Source: Candidatus Poribacteria bacterium
GTDB lineage: Bacteria; Poribacteria; WGA-4E; WGA-3G
DNA length: 43,402 bases
Assembly: GCA_022821065.1 (NCBI GenBank)
Contig: JAJEEK010000072.1
Coordinates: forward strand, 1-43,402
Direction: 5' to 3'
In this document: piece after piece, positions 31,970-39,496 of the stretch
Numbering within the stretch: the stretch's first letter is position 1
How the letters are laid out: the number at the start of each line of letters is the position of its first letter
Made by a program: the position numbers and the translations under genes
Notes under the pieces: generated by a model
Database searches by the model: none
Seen by the model: the letters and a program-made list of their open reading frames with translations, nothing else
Told to the model about the DNA's origin: nothing

Positions 31970-33481
31970 CTATGTTGATGCATCGCCTCGAATTTTCTTA
32001 ACAAGTTCCTCTGCCGTACAATTGTTCAGCAGTTCGCCAACAATCTTCTGTGTCCCGAAGTGGGGACGGTCCATCATAATTTTGTCAAGCCCGCCCGATG
32101 GATTGGTAAAAATCATTGAATTCCAACTTGCGCTATAAATATGTTTCTGAAACCGCCGTAGACAGGTGCCTCGAAAATAGGCGCGCGTGTCGACAGGTGG
32201 GTAGTGCATGGCGTGCACAATTTCTTCATGACTGAGTAGACGTTGAACATGCCGGTTCTTCAGCAATCTGATATAGAGTCCTTTGTCAGGGCGGATATCG
32301 TGGTATTGTAAGTCCATCATCCGCAGGTGTGCGTCGTCCCACTGGTATCCGTGCCGTTGACGGTATGCATCGAGTAGTTTCTTTTTTATGATCCAGTCGA
32401 GATGTCGGCTGAGCCGACGTGGGTCTATTTCGAGATTATCGAGGACGTATTTCCATTTTTTCAGGACATCCTCAACGACAGGGGTCCGTTCTTCGGGTGT
32501 GAGGTGTTGTTGCGCGAGTTTTAGATATGCGCGTTGGACCTCTATCGGTGACAATTGCTGTCCATCGGCGAGTTCTATCGGCTCTTTGCAGGATAGGTCC
32601 CGCGAGATGGCTTTTATTGCTGCGACTGGATCTTTCAGATTGAACTGTTTTCCGATGACCCCTTTCTCAATCAGCTGAAGTGCGATAGAAGTAATTCCGA
32701 CTTTAAGATAGATGCTGAGTTCGGACATGTTAGAATCCCCGACGATAACGTGTAACCGTCGGTAGAGTTTGTCATCTGCATGTGGTTCATCACGGGTGTT
32801 AATCAAGGGTCGGTTGACCATTGTGCTGAGTCCGACCTCTTTCTCGAAGAAGTCGGCGCGTTGGGAGATCTGATAATCTGCTTCTGTACTCCCATTTTCT
32901 GTGCCAACTTTACCGCTCCCTGCGATGATAATGCGTGTAACGAGAAACGGCATCAACCCATCAACGATAGCATCAAAAGGTACTTTTCGAGACATGAGAA
33001 AGTTCTCGTGTGCGCCGTAGCTATGCCCCTTATAATCGGTATTGTTTTTATATATGATAATCTCTTGATTGTCAAGTAACAACCGTTCCGCTGCGACGCG
33101 GCTGACCTCTAATATTAATTCGCCGGCCTTCTCGTATAGGAGTAGATCGCGTGCGTTTGCGCATTCCGGTGTGCAATATTCTGGGTGTGCGTGGTCCACG
33201 TAATAACGTCCACCGTTAATCAAGATGTCATTGACAGCCTTGGTTGTATCGGTTTCAGAGATGGGTGTCTCAGCCTCTGCGAGGAACCCGCGAGCGTCCA
33301 TGAGTGGACTCTCTTGGTCGTAATCCCATGTAACAGCAGTTGCGGTACTTGGGATATCGTCCCTACAACTTTTGTAAGCGTTAACCACCAAAGTTGATGC
33401 AGCGACTGGATCTTGCTCACGCGCGTTTTTGACTGAGATGCCGTACTCAGTCTCTGTTCCCATTATGATTGGTATTTCCAT
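31970..33481 (-). CDS. dop: Pup deamidase/depupylase Dop
   Basis: A 503-residue enzyme that converts the C-terminal Gln of Pup to Glu and removes Pup from proteins. It begins IIMGTETEYGISV, the Dop form of the metal-binding motif, and continues with a longer N-terminal insertion (about residues 20-90) than PafA has. That insertion fits the Dop loop. GGRYYVDHAHPEYCTPECA, NTRDEPHAD and LHVIVGDSNMSELS follow. It is the paralogue of the PafA encoded at 28539-29897. The ATG at 33481 has no clear ribosome site; MGTETEYG six codons in is an alternative. It follows mpa by about 100 bases. Confidence 0.95.
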   Translation of the reverse strand: MEIPIIMGTETEYGISVKNAREQDPVAASTLVVNAYKSCRDDIPSTATAVTWDYDQESPLMDARGFLAEAETPISETDTTKAVNDILINGGRYYVDHAHPEYCTPECANARDLLLYEKAGELILEVSRVAAERLLLDNQEIIIYKNNTDYKGHSYGAHENFLMSRKVPFDAIVDGLMPFLVTRIIIAGSGKVGTENGSTEADYQISQRADFFEKEVGLSTMVNRPLINTRDEPHADDKLYRRLHVIVGDSNMSELSIYLKVGITSIALQLIEKGVIGKQFNLKDPVAAIKAISRDLSCKEPIELADGQQLSPIEVQRAYLKLAQQHLTPEERTPVVEDVLKKWKYVLDNLEIDPRRLSRHLDWIIKKKLLDAYRQRHGYQWDDAHLRMMDLQYHDIRPDKGLYIRLLKNRHVQRLLSHEEIVHAMHYPPVDTRAYFRGTCLRRFQKHIYSASWNSMIFTNPSGGLDKIMMDRPHFGTQKIVGELLNNCTAEELVKKIRGDAST

Positions 33482-33489
33482 ATTTTTCT

Positions 33490-33580
33490 TGGCTATCGGA
33501 AACCGTTGGCTGTCGGCTAAGAGGTTTGCGTTTTAATATTGTCATAAACTGCTCTTACCTGAAAACTGACAGCTGACATC
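33490..33580. repeat. Short inverted repeats between mpa and dop
   Basis: CGGAAACCGTTGGCTGTCGG and CTGAAAACTGACAGCTGACA are degenerate members of the CTGTCAGC-type arrays. There is no gene. Confidence 0.4.
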
Positions 33581-33582
33581 CA

Positions 33583-35367
33583 TCAAAGAAAAGTGCCGCC
33601 TCGGGTGACTCGGACATCCTGTCTTCTCTCTTGTACGGGTTCATTGGTCAATGCGCGAATATTGACGATTTTTTCCCCTTTACGTCCTGAGATTTTTGCC
33701 CAATCATCGGGATTCGTTGTATTGGGTAGGTCTTCATTTTCGTGGTATTCTTCCCTGATAGCATCCTTGAGATCGTTGAGCTGCATCCCTTTATCTGTTC
33801 CATCGGAACCGATAAAACGTTTTATTGCTGTTTTCTTCGCGCGTGAAACGATATTTTCAATCATGGCACCGCTGACAAAGTCTTTGAAGAAGAGGGTTTC
33901 GCGTTCGCCGCGTGCGTAAGTTACTTCGATGAACCGATTTTCATCTGTCGTTGCGTACATGTCATTTACGGCTTCGTCGATGAAGTGGTCGGCGATTGCT
34001 TGTGTGTCGCCATCAAATTGCTGTCGTGCGTTTTCAACGAAGGGTAGATCGGGTGTCAGATAGATCCCGAAAATGTCCTTTGCTCCCTTTAAGTTGGGTC
34101 GATCAATTTTAATTTTGATGTCAAGCCTTCCGGGTCGCAGCACGGCGGGATCGAGTAGGTCTTGCCTATTGCTTGCGCCGATGACAATGACATCTCGTAA
34201 GTTCTCCACGCCATCAATTTCGGAGAGGAATTGGGGTACGAGTGTCGATTCCATATCGGATGAGATTCCCATGCCTCTTGATCGGAAGAGCGAGTCCATT
34301 TCATCGAAAAAGATGATAACAGGGAACCCTTCTTTGGATTTTTCGCGTGCTTTTTGAAAGACTTCTCGTATTTTACGTTCGGTTTCACCGACGTATTTAT
34401 TGAGCAGTTCGGGTCCCTTAATATTGATGAAATAACCGCGAACGTCATCACGTCCACTTTCTTTTCGGACGCGTTCAGCGATACTGCTTGCCACGGCTCG
34501 TGCGATTAAGGTCTTCCCGCATCCGGGGGGTCCATATAAGAGGACGCCCTTCGGGGGTGAGAGGTTAAATTCCTCATATTCTTTTGGATAGAGATACGGT
34601 AGTTCAATAGCGTCTCGGATTGCATTGATCTGTTCATCAAGCCCACCGATGTCGGCGTACCCGATATCTGGTACCTCTTCAAGGAGCAGGTCTTCCACCT
34701 CGCGTTTGGGAAGTTTTTCCATGACCATACTGGTGGTATGGTTGAGTAGCACATTATCCCCTATTTTTAGCGTTTCGCCTTTAAGGGATTCGGCGACTCT
34801 GACGACGCGTTCTTCATCGGTGCGGAGGCTAACAATAGCGAGTTCTTCATCTATGTGTTCTTTGATTTTGACGACATCGCCGTGCCTCTCAGCGTTTTTG
34901 ATGTCAACGACGTTCATGCCGCTATTGACGATGACCTCCTGTCCTGCTTTGAAGTTCTGATTCCTAAGTGCTGGATCGATATTGACGCGCCATTTCCTGC
35001 CGCTGATATCGATGTCAACAGTTCCGTCCTCGTTTTCTCCGAGGAAGACCCCGTAGTTGTTCGGAGGCGCAGTGAGTTGATCAACTTTTTCTTTTAGGAT
35101 TTGTAGTTTCTCTTTTGCCTCTTGCAGGGTGCTCGTCAGTCGTCTGTTGCGCCGATGCGTCGCCATTAATTCGCGTTGTGTTTCATGGAGTTGCGTTTCA
35201 AGGTCCTTGACATATATGGTATGCTGCTGTCGCCGCATGGTGTCAAGTTCATTTTCGAGCATATCGATTGTGCCTTGAAGTGCGCGCATCTGCTGCTCAT
35301 ACCAGACAACATCAAATTTCTGTTGTCCTTCAAAGGCATCTTCGGAATTTCCTTTTTTGATAGCCAT
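33583..35367 (-). CDS. mpa: Proteasome-activating AAA+ ATPase (Mpa/ARC)
   Basis: A 594-residue ring ATPase that unfolds pupylated proteins and feeds them to the 20S core. The N-terminal coiled coil (about residues 20-100; WYEQQMRALQGTIDMLENEL) is where Pup binds. An OB-fold region (about 105-230) is followed by the AAA domain with Walker A GPPGCGKT, Walker B IIFFDEMDSL and the arginine-finger region LRPGRLD. The last residues are GTFL, where the well-studied Mpa ends in GQYL, the tail that docks on the alpha ring. The ATG at 35367 is preferred; a GTG 14 codons upstream is possible. It ends with TGA. It is the first gene of the proteasome locus. Confidence 0.96.
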   Translation of the reverse strand: MAIKKGNSEDAFEGQQKFDVVWYEQQMRALQGTIDMLENELDTMRRQQHTIYVKDLETQLHETQRELMATHRRNRRLTSTLQEAKEKLQILKEKVDQLTAPPNNYGVFLGENEDGTVDIDISGRKWRVNIDPALRNQNFKAGQEVIVNSGMNVVDIKNAERHGDVVKIKEHIDEELAIVSLRTDEERVVRVAESLKGETLKIGDNVLLNHTTSMVMEKLPKREVEDLLLEEVPDIGYADIGGLDEQINAIRDAIELPYLYPKEYEEFNLSPPKGVLLYGPPGCGKTLIARAVASSIAERVRKESGRDDVRGYFINIKGPELLNKYVGETERKIREVFQKAREKSKEGFPVIIFFDEMDSLFRSRGMGISSDMESTLVPQFLSEIDGVENLRDVIVIGASNRQDLLDPAVLRPGRLDIKIKIDRPNLKGAKDIFGIYLTPDLPFVENARQQFDGDTQAIADHFIDEAVNDMYATTDENRFIEVTYARGERETLFFKDFVSGAMIENIVSRAKKTAIKRFIGSDGTDKGMQLNDLKDAIREEYHENEDLPNTTNPDDWAKISGRKGEKIVNIRALTNEPVQERRQDVRVTRGGTFL

Positions 35368-35484
35368 ACGTGAAGTTCTCACTTTCCAAAAGGATTTCTC
35401 CGACCTCACTCGTGATGACGTGAGTCAGGTAAGCAGATTGCCGGATTCAATCAAGTTCGAGATTCAAACCCAACATTTTATTAG

Positions 35485-35513
35485 AGTATAGCATTTTGAA
35501 AAAATCGTGTCAA
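35485..35513 (-). promoter_or_regulatory. Sigma70-like promoter of the proteasome locus
   Basis: On the minus strand TTGACA, a 17-base spacer and TATACT lie about 120 bases upstream of the mpa start. The -35 box is perfect and the -10 box has one mismatch. This gives mpa-dop-pup-prcBA-pafA a start separate from recA. Confidence 0.7.
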
Positions 35514-35643
35514 GAAAAAGTTGATTTTTTCCAAGCAGCCAGCCATCAGCAAAAACATTAGCTCGGTAGCCAGTAGCGGGCTTTATCGATTTGGCGATTT
35601 TGTATAGCGAGGCGCGAAACCTCGCTATACCCGTTTTTGGTAC

Positions 35644-35769
35644 TATAAGACTTACGCAATTTTGGGTGTAAACCGTTCTGTTAGATGAAAGTTTTCGGAA
35701 AACCGAGCATTTTTGCGTCCCAAACTAACAGTTTGTGGTACATAAAGCGCCGCATGCGTAAGTCTTATA
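35644..35769. repeat. MITE-like element, family B, complete diverged copy
   Basis: Perfect 15-bp ends: TATAAGACTTACGCA and TGCGTAAGTCTTATA. The interior keeps the CAAACTAACAGTTTGTGGTAC core, but the rest has diverged from 2440-2558. It abuts the recA stop codon. Confidence 0.8.
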
Positions 35770-36837
35770 CTATTCTATTTCCTCAACTGTATCGTGAATT
35801 TCGTCATCACCTTCGGCATCGGGGATCGCGCCTGCGACGGCATCGGGTGCCATTTTCAGTTTTTCACGTATCTTCAATTCAAGTTCTGCGGCGATTTCAG
35901 GGTTGTCCGCCAAATATTTCTTGGCGTTTGTCCGTCCCTGTCCGATGCGTTCGTCGTTATAAGAGAACCATGACCCGCTTTTCTGGACGAATTCATTATC
36001 GACAGCGATATCTAAGAGGTTGCCTTCTTTGGAAATGCCTTTACCGAAGGTAACATCGTATTCGGTTTCCTTGAAGGGTGGTGCGACCTTATTTTTGACA
36101 ACCTTGACGCGTACGCTGCTCCCCGTGATTTCATTGCCTTCCTTGATCTGGCTACCGCGTCGGAGTTCCAATCGGACAGAGGCGTGGAATTTGAGTGCGA
36201 GTCCGCCGGGTGTAGTATCTGGGTTTCCGAACATGATGCCGATCTTTTGGCGAATCTGGTTTGTAAAGATGACACACGTATGGGATTTATTCGTAACACC
36301 GGATAACTTTCGAAGTGCCTTAGACATCAAGCGCGGCAGGAGCCCGACATGCGAGTCGCTCATTTCGCCCTCAATTTCGGCTTGCGGTGTCAACGCCGCG
36401 ACAGAATCGACGACGACAAGGTCAACAGCACCGCTTCGGATGAGTGTTTCAACGATCTCTAACGCCTGCTCACCTGCGTCGGGTTGTGCGATTAATAGGT
36501 TCTCCATGTTGACGCCGATACTTCTTGCGTAGGTAGTGTCGAGTGCGTGTTCAACATCAATAAACACAGCGGTGCCGCCCATTCTTTGGACTTCGGCGAC
36601 GATGTGGAGTGCGAGGGTTGTTTTTCCTGTGCCTTCATGCCCGAAAATTTCAATGATTCTGCCGCGTGGGACCCCTCCGACCCCGAGTGCGATGTCAAGT
36701 GAAAGTGCCCCTGTCGGGATGGCTTCGACCGGTACGACCTCACCATCCGTGAAGCGCATGATAGCCCCTTTACCGAATTCACGTTCCACTTGTGAAATCG
36801 CTTGGTCGATGGCTTTCTGTTTCTGTTCATCTAACAT
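35770..36837 (-). CDS. recA: RecA recombinase
   Basis: A 355-residue RecA, the ATP-dependent strand-exchange protein of homologous recombination and SOS signalling. Motifs run in order: [30 protein letters not shown], Walker [10 protein letters not shown] (most RecA proteins have GPESSGKTT), DVEHALD, Walker [11 protein letters not shown], the DNA-binding loops around [20 protein letters not shown] and [13 protein letters not shown], and an acidic C-terminus. The ATG at 36837 follows AAAGGAG. It lies 59 bases after thpR in the lolA-pgsA-thpR-recA run. I saw no LexA-type operator directly in front. Confidence 0.96.
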   Translation of the reverse strand: MLDEQKQKAIDQAISQVEREFGKGAIMRFTDGEVVPVEAIPTGALSLDIALGVGGVPRGRIIEIFGHEGTGKTTLALHIVAEVQRMGGTAVFIDVEHALDTTYARSIGVNMENLLIAQPDAGEQALEIVETLIRSGAVDLVVVDSVAALTPQAEIEGEMSDSHVGLLPRLMSKALRKLSGVTNKSHTCVIFTNQIRQKIGIMFGNPDTTPGGLALKFHASVRLELRRGSQIKEGNEITGSSVRVKVVKNKVAPPFKETEYDVTFGKGISKEGNLLDIAVDNEFVQKSGSWFSYNDERIGQGRTNAKKYLADNPEIAAELELKIREKLKMAPDAVAGAIPDAEGDDEIHDTVEEIE

Positions 36838-36896
36838 GTTCTAATGTTCTCCTTTACGGCACCTCAATCATAGTTGGGTGCTTCGGAATTGTTGGA

Positions 36897-37478
36897 CTAC
36901 GCCGGAAAATGGCATACATTTAAAGGTGTATAGATCGCTCCGTTCGGATGGAGTTGGCTTTGCATAACAGTGATCTCATTGACGTTCACCGTTGCGCCCT
37001 CAATTATATCATATTTACGTAGAACACTTTTTAGCGGTTGCAGATTCGTTGGCGCCCTGAGTCGTCCGAGTGTAAGGTGTGGGTGAAATCGGTTGTCTAT
37101 TGCGAAACCGAGAGGTTTCAGTTCGCGGTTCACAGATTTTGCGAGGTGTGTGACGATTTCTGCGCCGTGTTTCACAGCGACCCAAATCACGCGCGGACGA
37201 TTGGAAGTTGGAAAGGCACCGATACCTCCGAATACCATAGAAAAAGGTTTCTGTGTCTCAGCGACGTTCTGCACTGCTTCGCCGACAGCACCAACCGTTT
37301 CAGCCTGGACATCACCGAGAAATTTTAAGGTGAGATGAAAGTTTCCGACTTTTGTCCATGAGGCTTTGCGAATCTCGGATTGTAGGTGTGTCTGCACGGG
37401 TTTCAGGAGTGCCTGTACAGGTTTCGGTATTTCGATTGCGACAAAACAGCGGACACTATTGCTATGGGATGTAGACAT
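36897..37478 (-). CDS. thpR: RNA 2',3'-cyclic phosphodiesterase ThpR (LigT)
   Basis: A 193-residue member of the 2H phosphoesterase superfamily, with the two HxT/S motifs FHLTLKFLG and HPHLTLGRLR that line the active site. It opens CFVAIEIPKPVQALL, as LigT proteins do. Such enzymes hydrolyse RNA 2',3'-cyclic phosphates or open cyclic phosphate ends. The ATG at 37478 overlaps the pgsA stop by one base (TGATG), so translation is coupled; a GTG one codon earlier is possible. An RNA-end enzyme of opposite sense, RtcB, is encoded far away at 927-2384. Confidence 0.93.
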   Translation of the reverse strand: MSTSHSNSVRCFVAIEIPKPVQALLKPVQTHLQSEIRKASWTKVGNFHLTLKFLGDVQAETVGAVGEAVQNVAETQKPFSMVFGGIGAFPTSNRPRVIWVAVKHGAEIVTHLAKSVNRELKPLGFAIDNRFHPHLTLGRLRAPTNLQPLKSVLRKYDIIEGATVNVNEITVMQSQLHPNGAIYTPLNVCHFPA

Positions 37479-38098
37479 CACGCACCTGCTTCTGGATCGT
37501 AACGGGTTGAAAGAATCAGCGCAGATAAAGCCTTACGATTGTTGACGAGGAACTCGACACCGGATCCGACTGTGAGTGCGAGCGGTAGATACATCATAAG
37601 ATAGATAGGCCCCCGAGCTTGGAGAATAAATTCGGTGGTCTGCTCGTTCTGAAACGTCAATAGGAGTAGACTGATAGCGACGACGATCAGTTGTGCAGTC
37701 ACTTTATATTTTCCCCATTGGCTTGAGGAGACGACTTCCCCGTATTTTGCGATGAAAATAATTCGCAAGAGTGTGACGAGGATTTCACGCCCGATGATGA
37801 CAATAACCATCCATATAGGGATGAGTCCACTATCAACGTGTTTAAAGAGTGCTAAACAGATTAAGGAGGCACCGATGAGCAATTTATCCGCGAGCGGGTC
37901 CATAAACTTCCCGAAACTTGTTACGCCTTGTATCCGTGCGATGCGCCCGTCAAAGTGGTCTGTCAATGCGGCGATTAGAAAAATAGCGAGTGCTGCCACC
38001 ATCATATCCGCCAGAAAACAGAATATGAAAGGTGGTATCAGGAATAACCGTAAAAGTGTAAGAAGATTTGCCAATCGGAAGAGGGTACCGAAATCCAT
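37478..38098 (-). CDS. pgsA: CDP-diacylglycerol-glycerol-3-phosphate 3-phosphatidyltransferase
   Basis: A 206-residue membrane enzyme of phosphatidylglycerol synthesis. The CDP-alcohol phosphotransferase signature D-G-x2-A-R-x8-G-x3-D-x3-D is present as DGRIARIQGVTSFGKFMDPLAD. Several hydrophobic segments surround it (LLTLLRLFLIPPFIFCFLA, IWMVIVIIGREILVTLL). The gene overlaps thpR and follows lolA by 48 bases. It ends with TGA. The start at 38098 has no clear ribosome site, but the N-terminus NLLTLLRL is typical of the family. Confidence 0.94.
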   Translation of the reverse strand: MDFGTLFRLANLLTLLRLFLIPPFIFCFLADMMVAALAIFLIAALTDHFDGRIARIQGVTSFGKFMDPLADKLLIGASLICLALFKHVDSGLIPIWMVIVIIGREILVTLLRIIFIAKYGEVVSSSQWGKYKVTAQLIVVAISLLLLTFQNEQTTEFILQARGPIYLMMYLPLALTVGSGVEFLVNNRKALSALILSTRYDPEAGA

Positions 38099-38146
38099 AA
38101 TGTATTGTCAATATATTAGATGTTATCGAATGCTCGGGGATAACCG

Positions 38147-38884
38147 CTAATTCTCAGAAAGATCAATGACCTCCGCATCTTTAGGCACCACAAACTTGAA
38201 AAGGTCGGGTGCGATTTTTATATCTCGTTGGATCTCTGTGAGTGCGACAATTGCGCTCTCACGGGTTCCATTTTCAAGTTCGGATTCGTAGCCAAATTGC
38301 ACAGGGAGCCATTCACCGGACTTTACCCAGATGAGGAGTTTCTCTTTCGCGTTCGCGTTGACCATGTGATCCTTAGGGGTCAACGCAATCTGATGGATAC
38401 CTTTTGGGTTCGCGAATTCGTCTGGGACAAGCACCATATTATAGTTGGCTTGGACATCCTCAAGCGACGCGCCGATACCGGGTATGAGTTCCCTACGGTT
38501 TGGGTTGTTCCATTTCATCTTATTAACTTGGTTGAGTATCGGTGTATATGTCCATGCGTACGTACCATCTATAACGGTAGTTTGGACGACTTTTGAGGCA
38601 TCGTTTTGGTCTACGTATTCCTTCCGGAGCAAGTTCGGTTTACCGAATATAAAGCGTCCGCGAGCGACATTTTTCCTATTAGAAATTAGCGTCGTCTCCT
38701 CAAAGTTCGCGCTAAAATTCTCAGATTTTTCGTAGGCGTTTTTGAAATTCTGAAAGATTTCATCAACGGTTTGCGGGTGCGCGTTGCTAACAAACAGCAC
38801 CGAAACGAGTGTCACTGCTAAGAGAAAAATTTGGGGTCCCGTAGCCTTGACTGCCGCAGTGCTTTTGTATGTTCGTCGGGGCAT
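38147..38884 (-). CDS. lolA: Outer-membrane lipoprotein carrier protein LolA-like
   Basis: A 245-residue periplasmic carrier. A long signal peptide (ending near SNAHPQ) precedes the LolA fold: FQNFKNAYEKSENFSANFEET, RGRFIFGKPNLLRKEY, VIDGTYAWTYTPILNQVNKM and the later LLIWVKSGEWLPVQF. LolA moves lipoproteins from the inner to the outer membrane, so the cell should have an outer membrane; this fits the many lipoproteins encoded to the left. The ATG at 38884 follows AGGAG by 6 bases; a GTG one codon before is less well spaced. It is the first gene of the lolA-pgsA-thpR-recA operon. Confidence 0.88.
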   Translation of the reverse strand: MPRRTYKSTAAVKATGPQIFLLAVTLVSVLFVSNAHPQTVDEIFQNFKNAYEKSENFSANFEETTLISNRKNVARGRFIFGKPNLLRKEYVDQNDASKVVQTTVIDGTYAWTYTPILNQVNKMKWNNPNRRELIPGIGASLEDVQANYNMVLVPDEFANPKGIHQIALTPKDHMVNANAKEKLLIWVKSGEWLPVQFGYESELENGTRESAIVALTEIQRDIKIAPDLFKFVVPKDAEVIDLSEN

Positions 38885-38935
38885 CACTGTCTCCTGCTTT
38901 TCAAAACTGCGTTAGAAAACTGATTTTCAACTTAT

Positions 38936-38964
38936 ATTATATAGGTTTTATTTTTGGATGTCAA
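38936..38964 (-). promoter_or_regulatory. Consensus sigma70-like promoter of lolA-pgsA-thpR-recA
   Basis: On the minus strand TTGACA, a 17-base spacer and TATAAT lie about 50 bases before the lolA start, leaving a leader of roughly 45 bases. Both boxes match the consensus in full. Confidence 0.85.
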
Positions 38965-38975
38965 CGCCTTTTTGG

Positions 38976-39368
38976 CTAATTTGCCAACCTTGTCCAATCC
39001 GATAGGATGACTTCGGTATCGTTGGGTTCATCTAAGGCGCAGGTGACGAGGCGTTCTAAAACTTCGGTGACAGACGGCTCTCGGAAGAGCGCTTGGAACC
39101 AGTTGCCAAAGGTTTTGATCGCATCCGGGGATTCGGCAGATACCCAAAAGATAACGCGGCAAAAATCGAGACCTTCGTCTACCCAGCGCTCGGAGATATG
39201 GACATCTTTCGGGAAATCGTGAAAGATCGGTAAAAGGTCCGCAACCAAGATTGTTAAGTCCTGATTGAGGTAGGAAATCTCTGGCAGTATGTCGAAGTGA
39301 ATCGCGTATTTATGGGCGTATGGAGAGCGTTCGCGTTCTCTGTTTTGTGTTTGCATAATTGGTTCCAT
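38976..39368 (-). CDS. Hypothetical protein
   Basis: A 130-residue soluble protein without a signal peptide. I do not recognise a family. It is acidic and has predicted-looking strands and helices (HFDILPEISYLNQDLTILVADLLPIF, ERWVDEGLDFCRVIFWV). It lies just upstream of the consensus promoter of the lolA operon on the same strand and back to back with metH. The start is uncertain: 39368 or the ATG four codons later. Codon use and length support a real gene. Confidence 0.65.
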   Translation of the reverse strand: MEPIMQTQNRERERSPYAHKYAIHFDILPEISYLNQDLTILVADLLPIFHDFPKDVHISERWVDEGLDFCRVIFWVSAESPDAIKTFGNWFQALFREPSVTEVLERLVTCALDEPNDTEVILSDWTRLAN

Positions 39369-39378
39369 CGGCTTTAAA

Positions 39379-39408
39379 TGGACAAACCGACTTTCTATGT
39401 GGTATATT
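39379..39408 (+). promoter_or_regulatory. Possible metH promoter
   Basis: TGGACA, an 18-base spacer and TATATT lie about 90 bases upstream of metH. Each box has one mismatch. A degenerate family B fragment follows immediately. Confidence 0.4.
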
Positions 39409-39417
39409 ATAACACGT

Positions 39418-39480
39418 TGGACTGACGCAATTTTGACAGCAGTGCGTTCTGTTAGATGAAACGCATGTTATTCTTCCGTA
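39418..39480. repeat. Degenerate family B fragment in the metH leader
   Basis: TTGGACTGACGCAATTTTGA and GTTCTGTTAGATGAAA match the left part of the element at 35644-35769 and 43184-43262. The right part is absent. Confidence 0.55.
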
Positions 39481-39496
39481 AGGTAAAATTAAGAAT

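Larger units (their letters stand above)
35410..35769. other. Intergenic region between recA and mpa
   Basis: 360 bases without a gene. It holds the mpa promoter (35485-35513), a hairpin with a perfect 11-bp stem (GTATAGCGAGG/CCTCGCTATAC, 35602-35630) and a family B element. Confidence 0.7.

Noticed and set aside
35450..35480. GTTCGAGATTCAAACCC as a tRNA T-arm
   Set aside because: No acceptor, D or anticodon arms could be built around it, and it lies in the leader of mpa.
39369..39496. Cobalamin riboswitch in front of metH
   Set aside because: The leader is too short, and part of it is a family B fragment. No B12-box-like sequence was seen.
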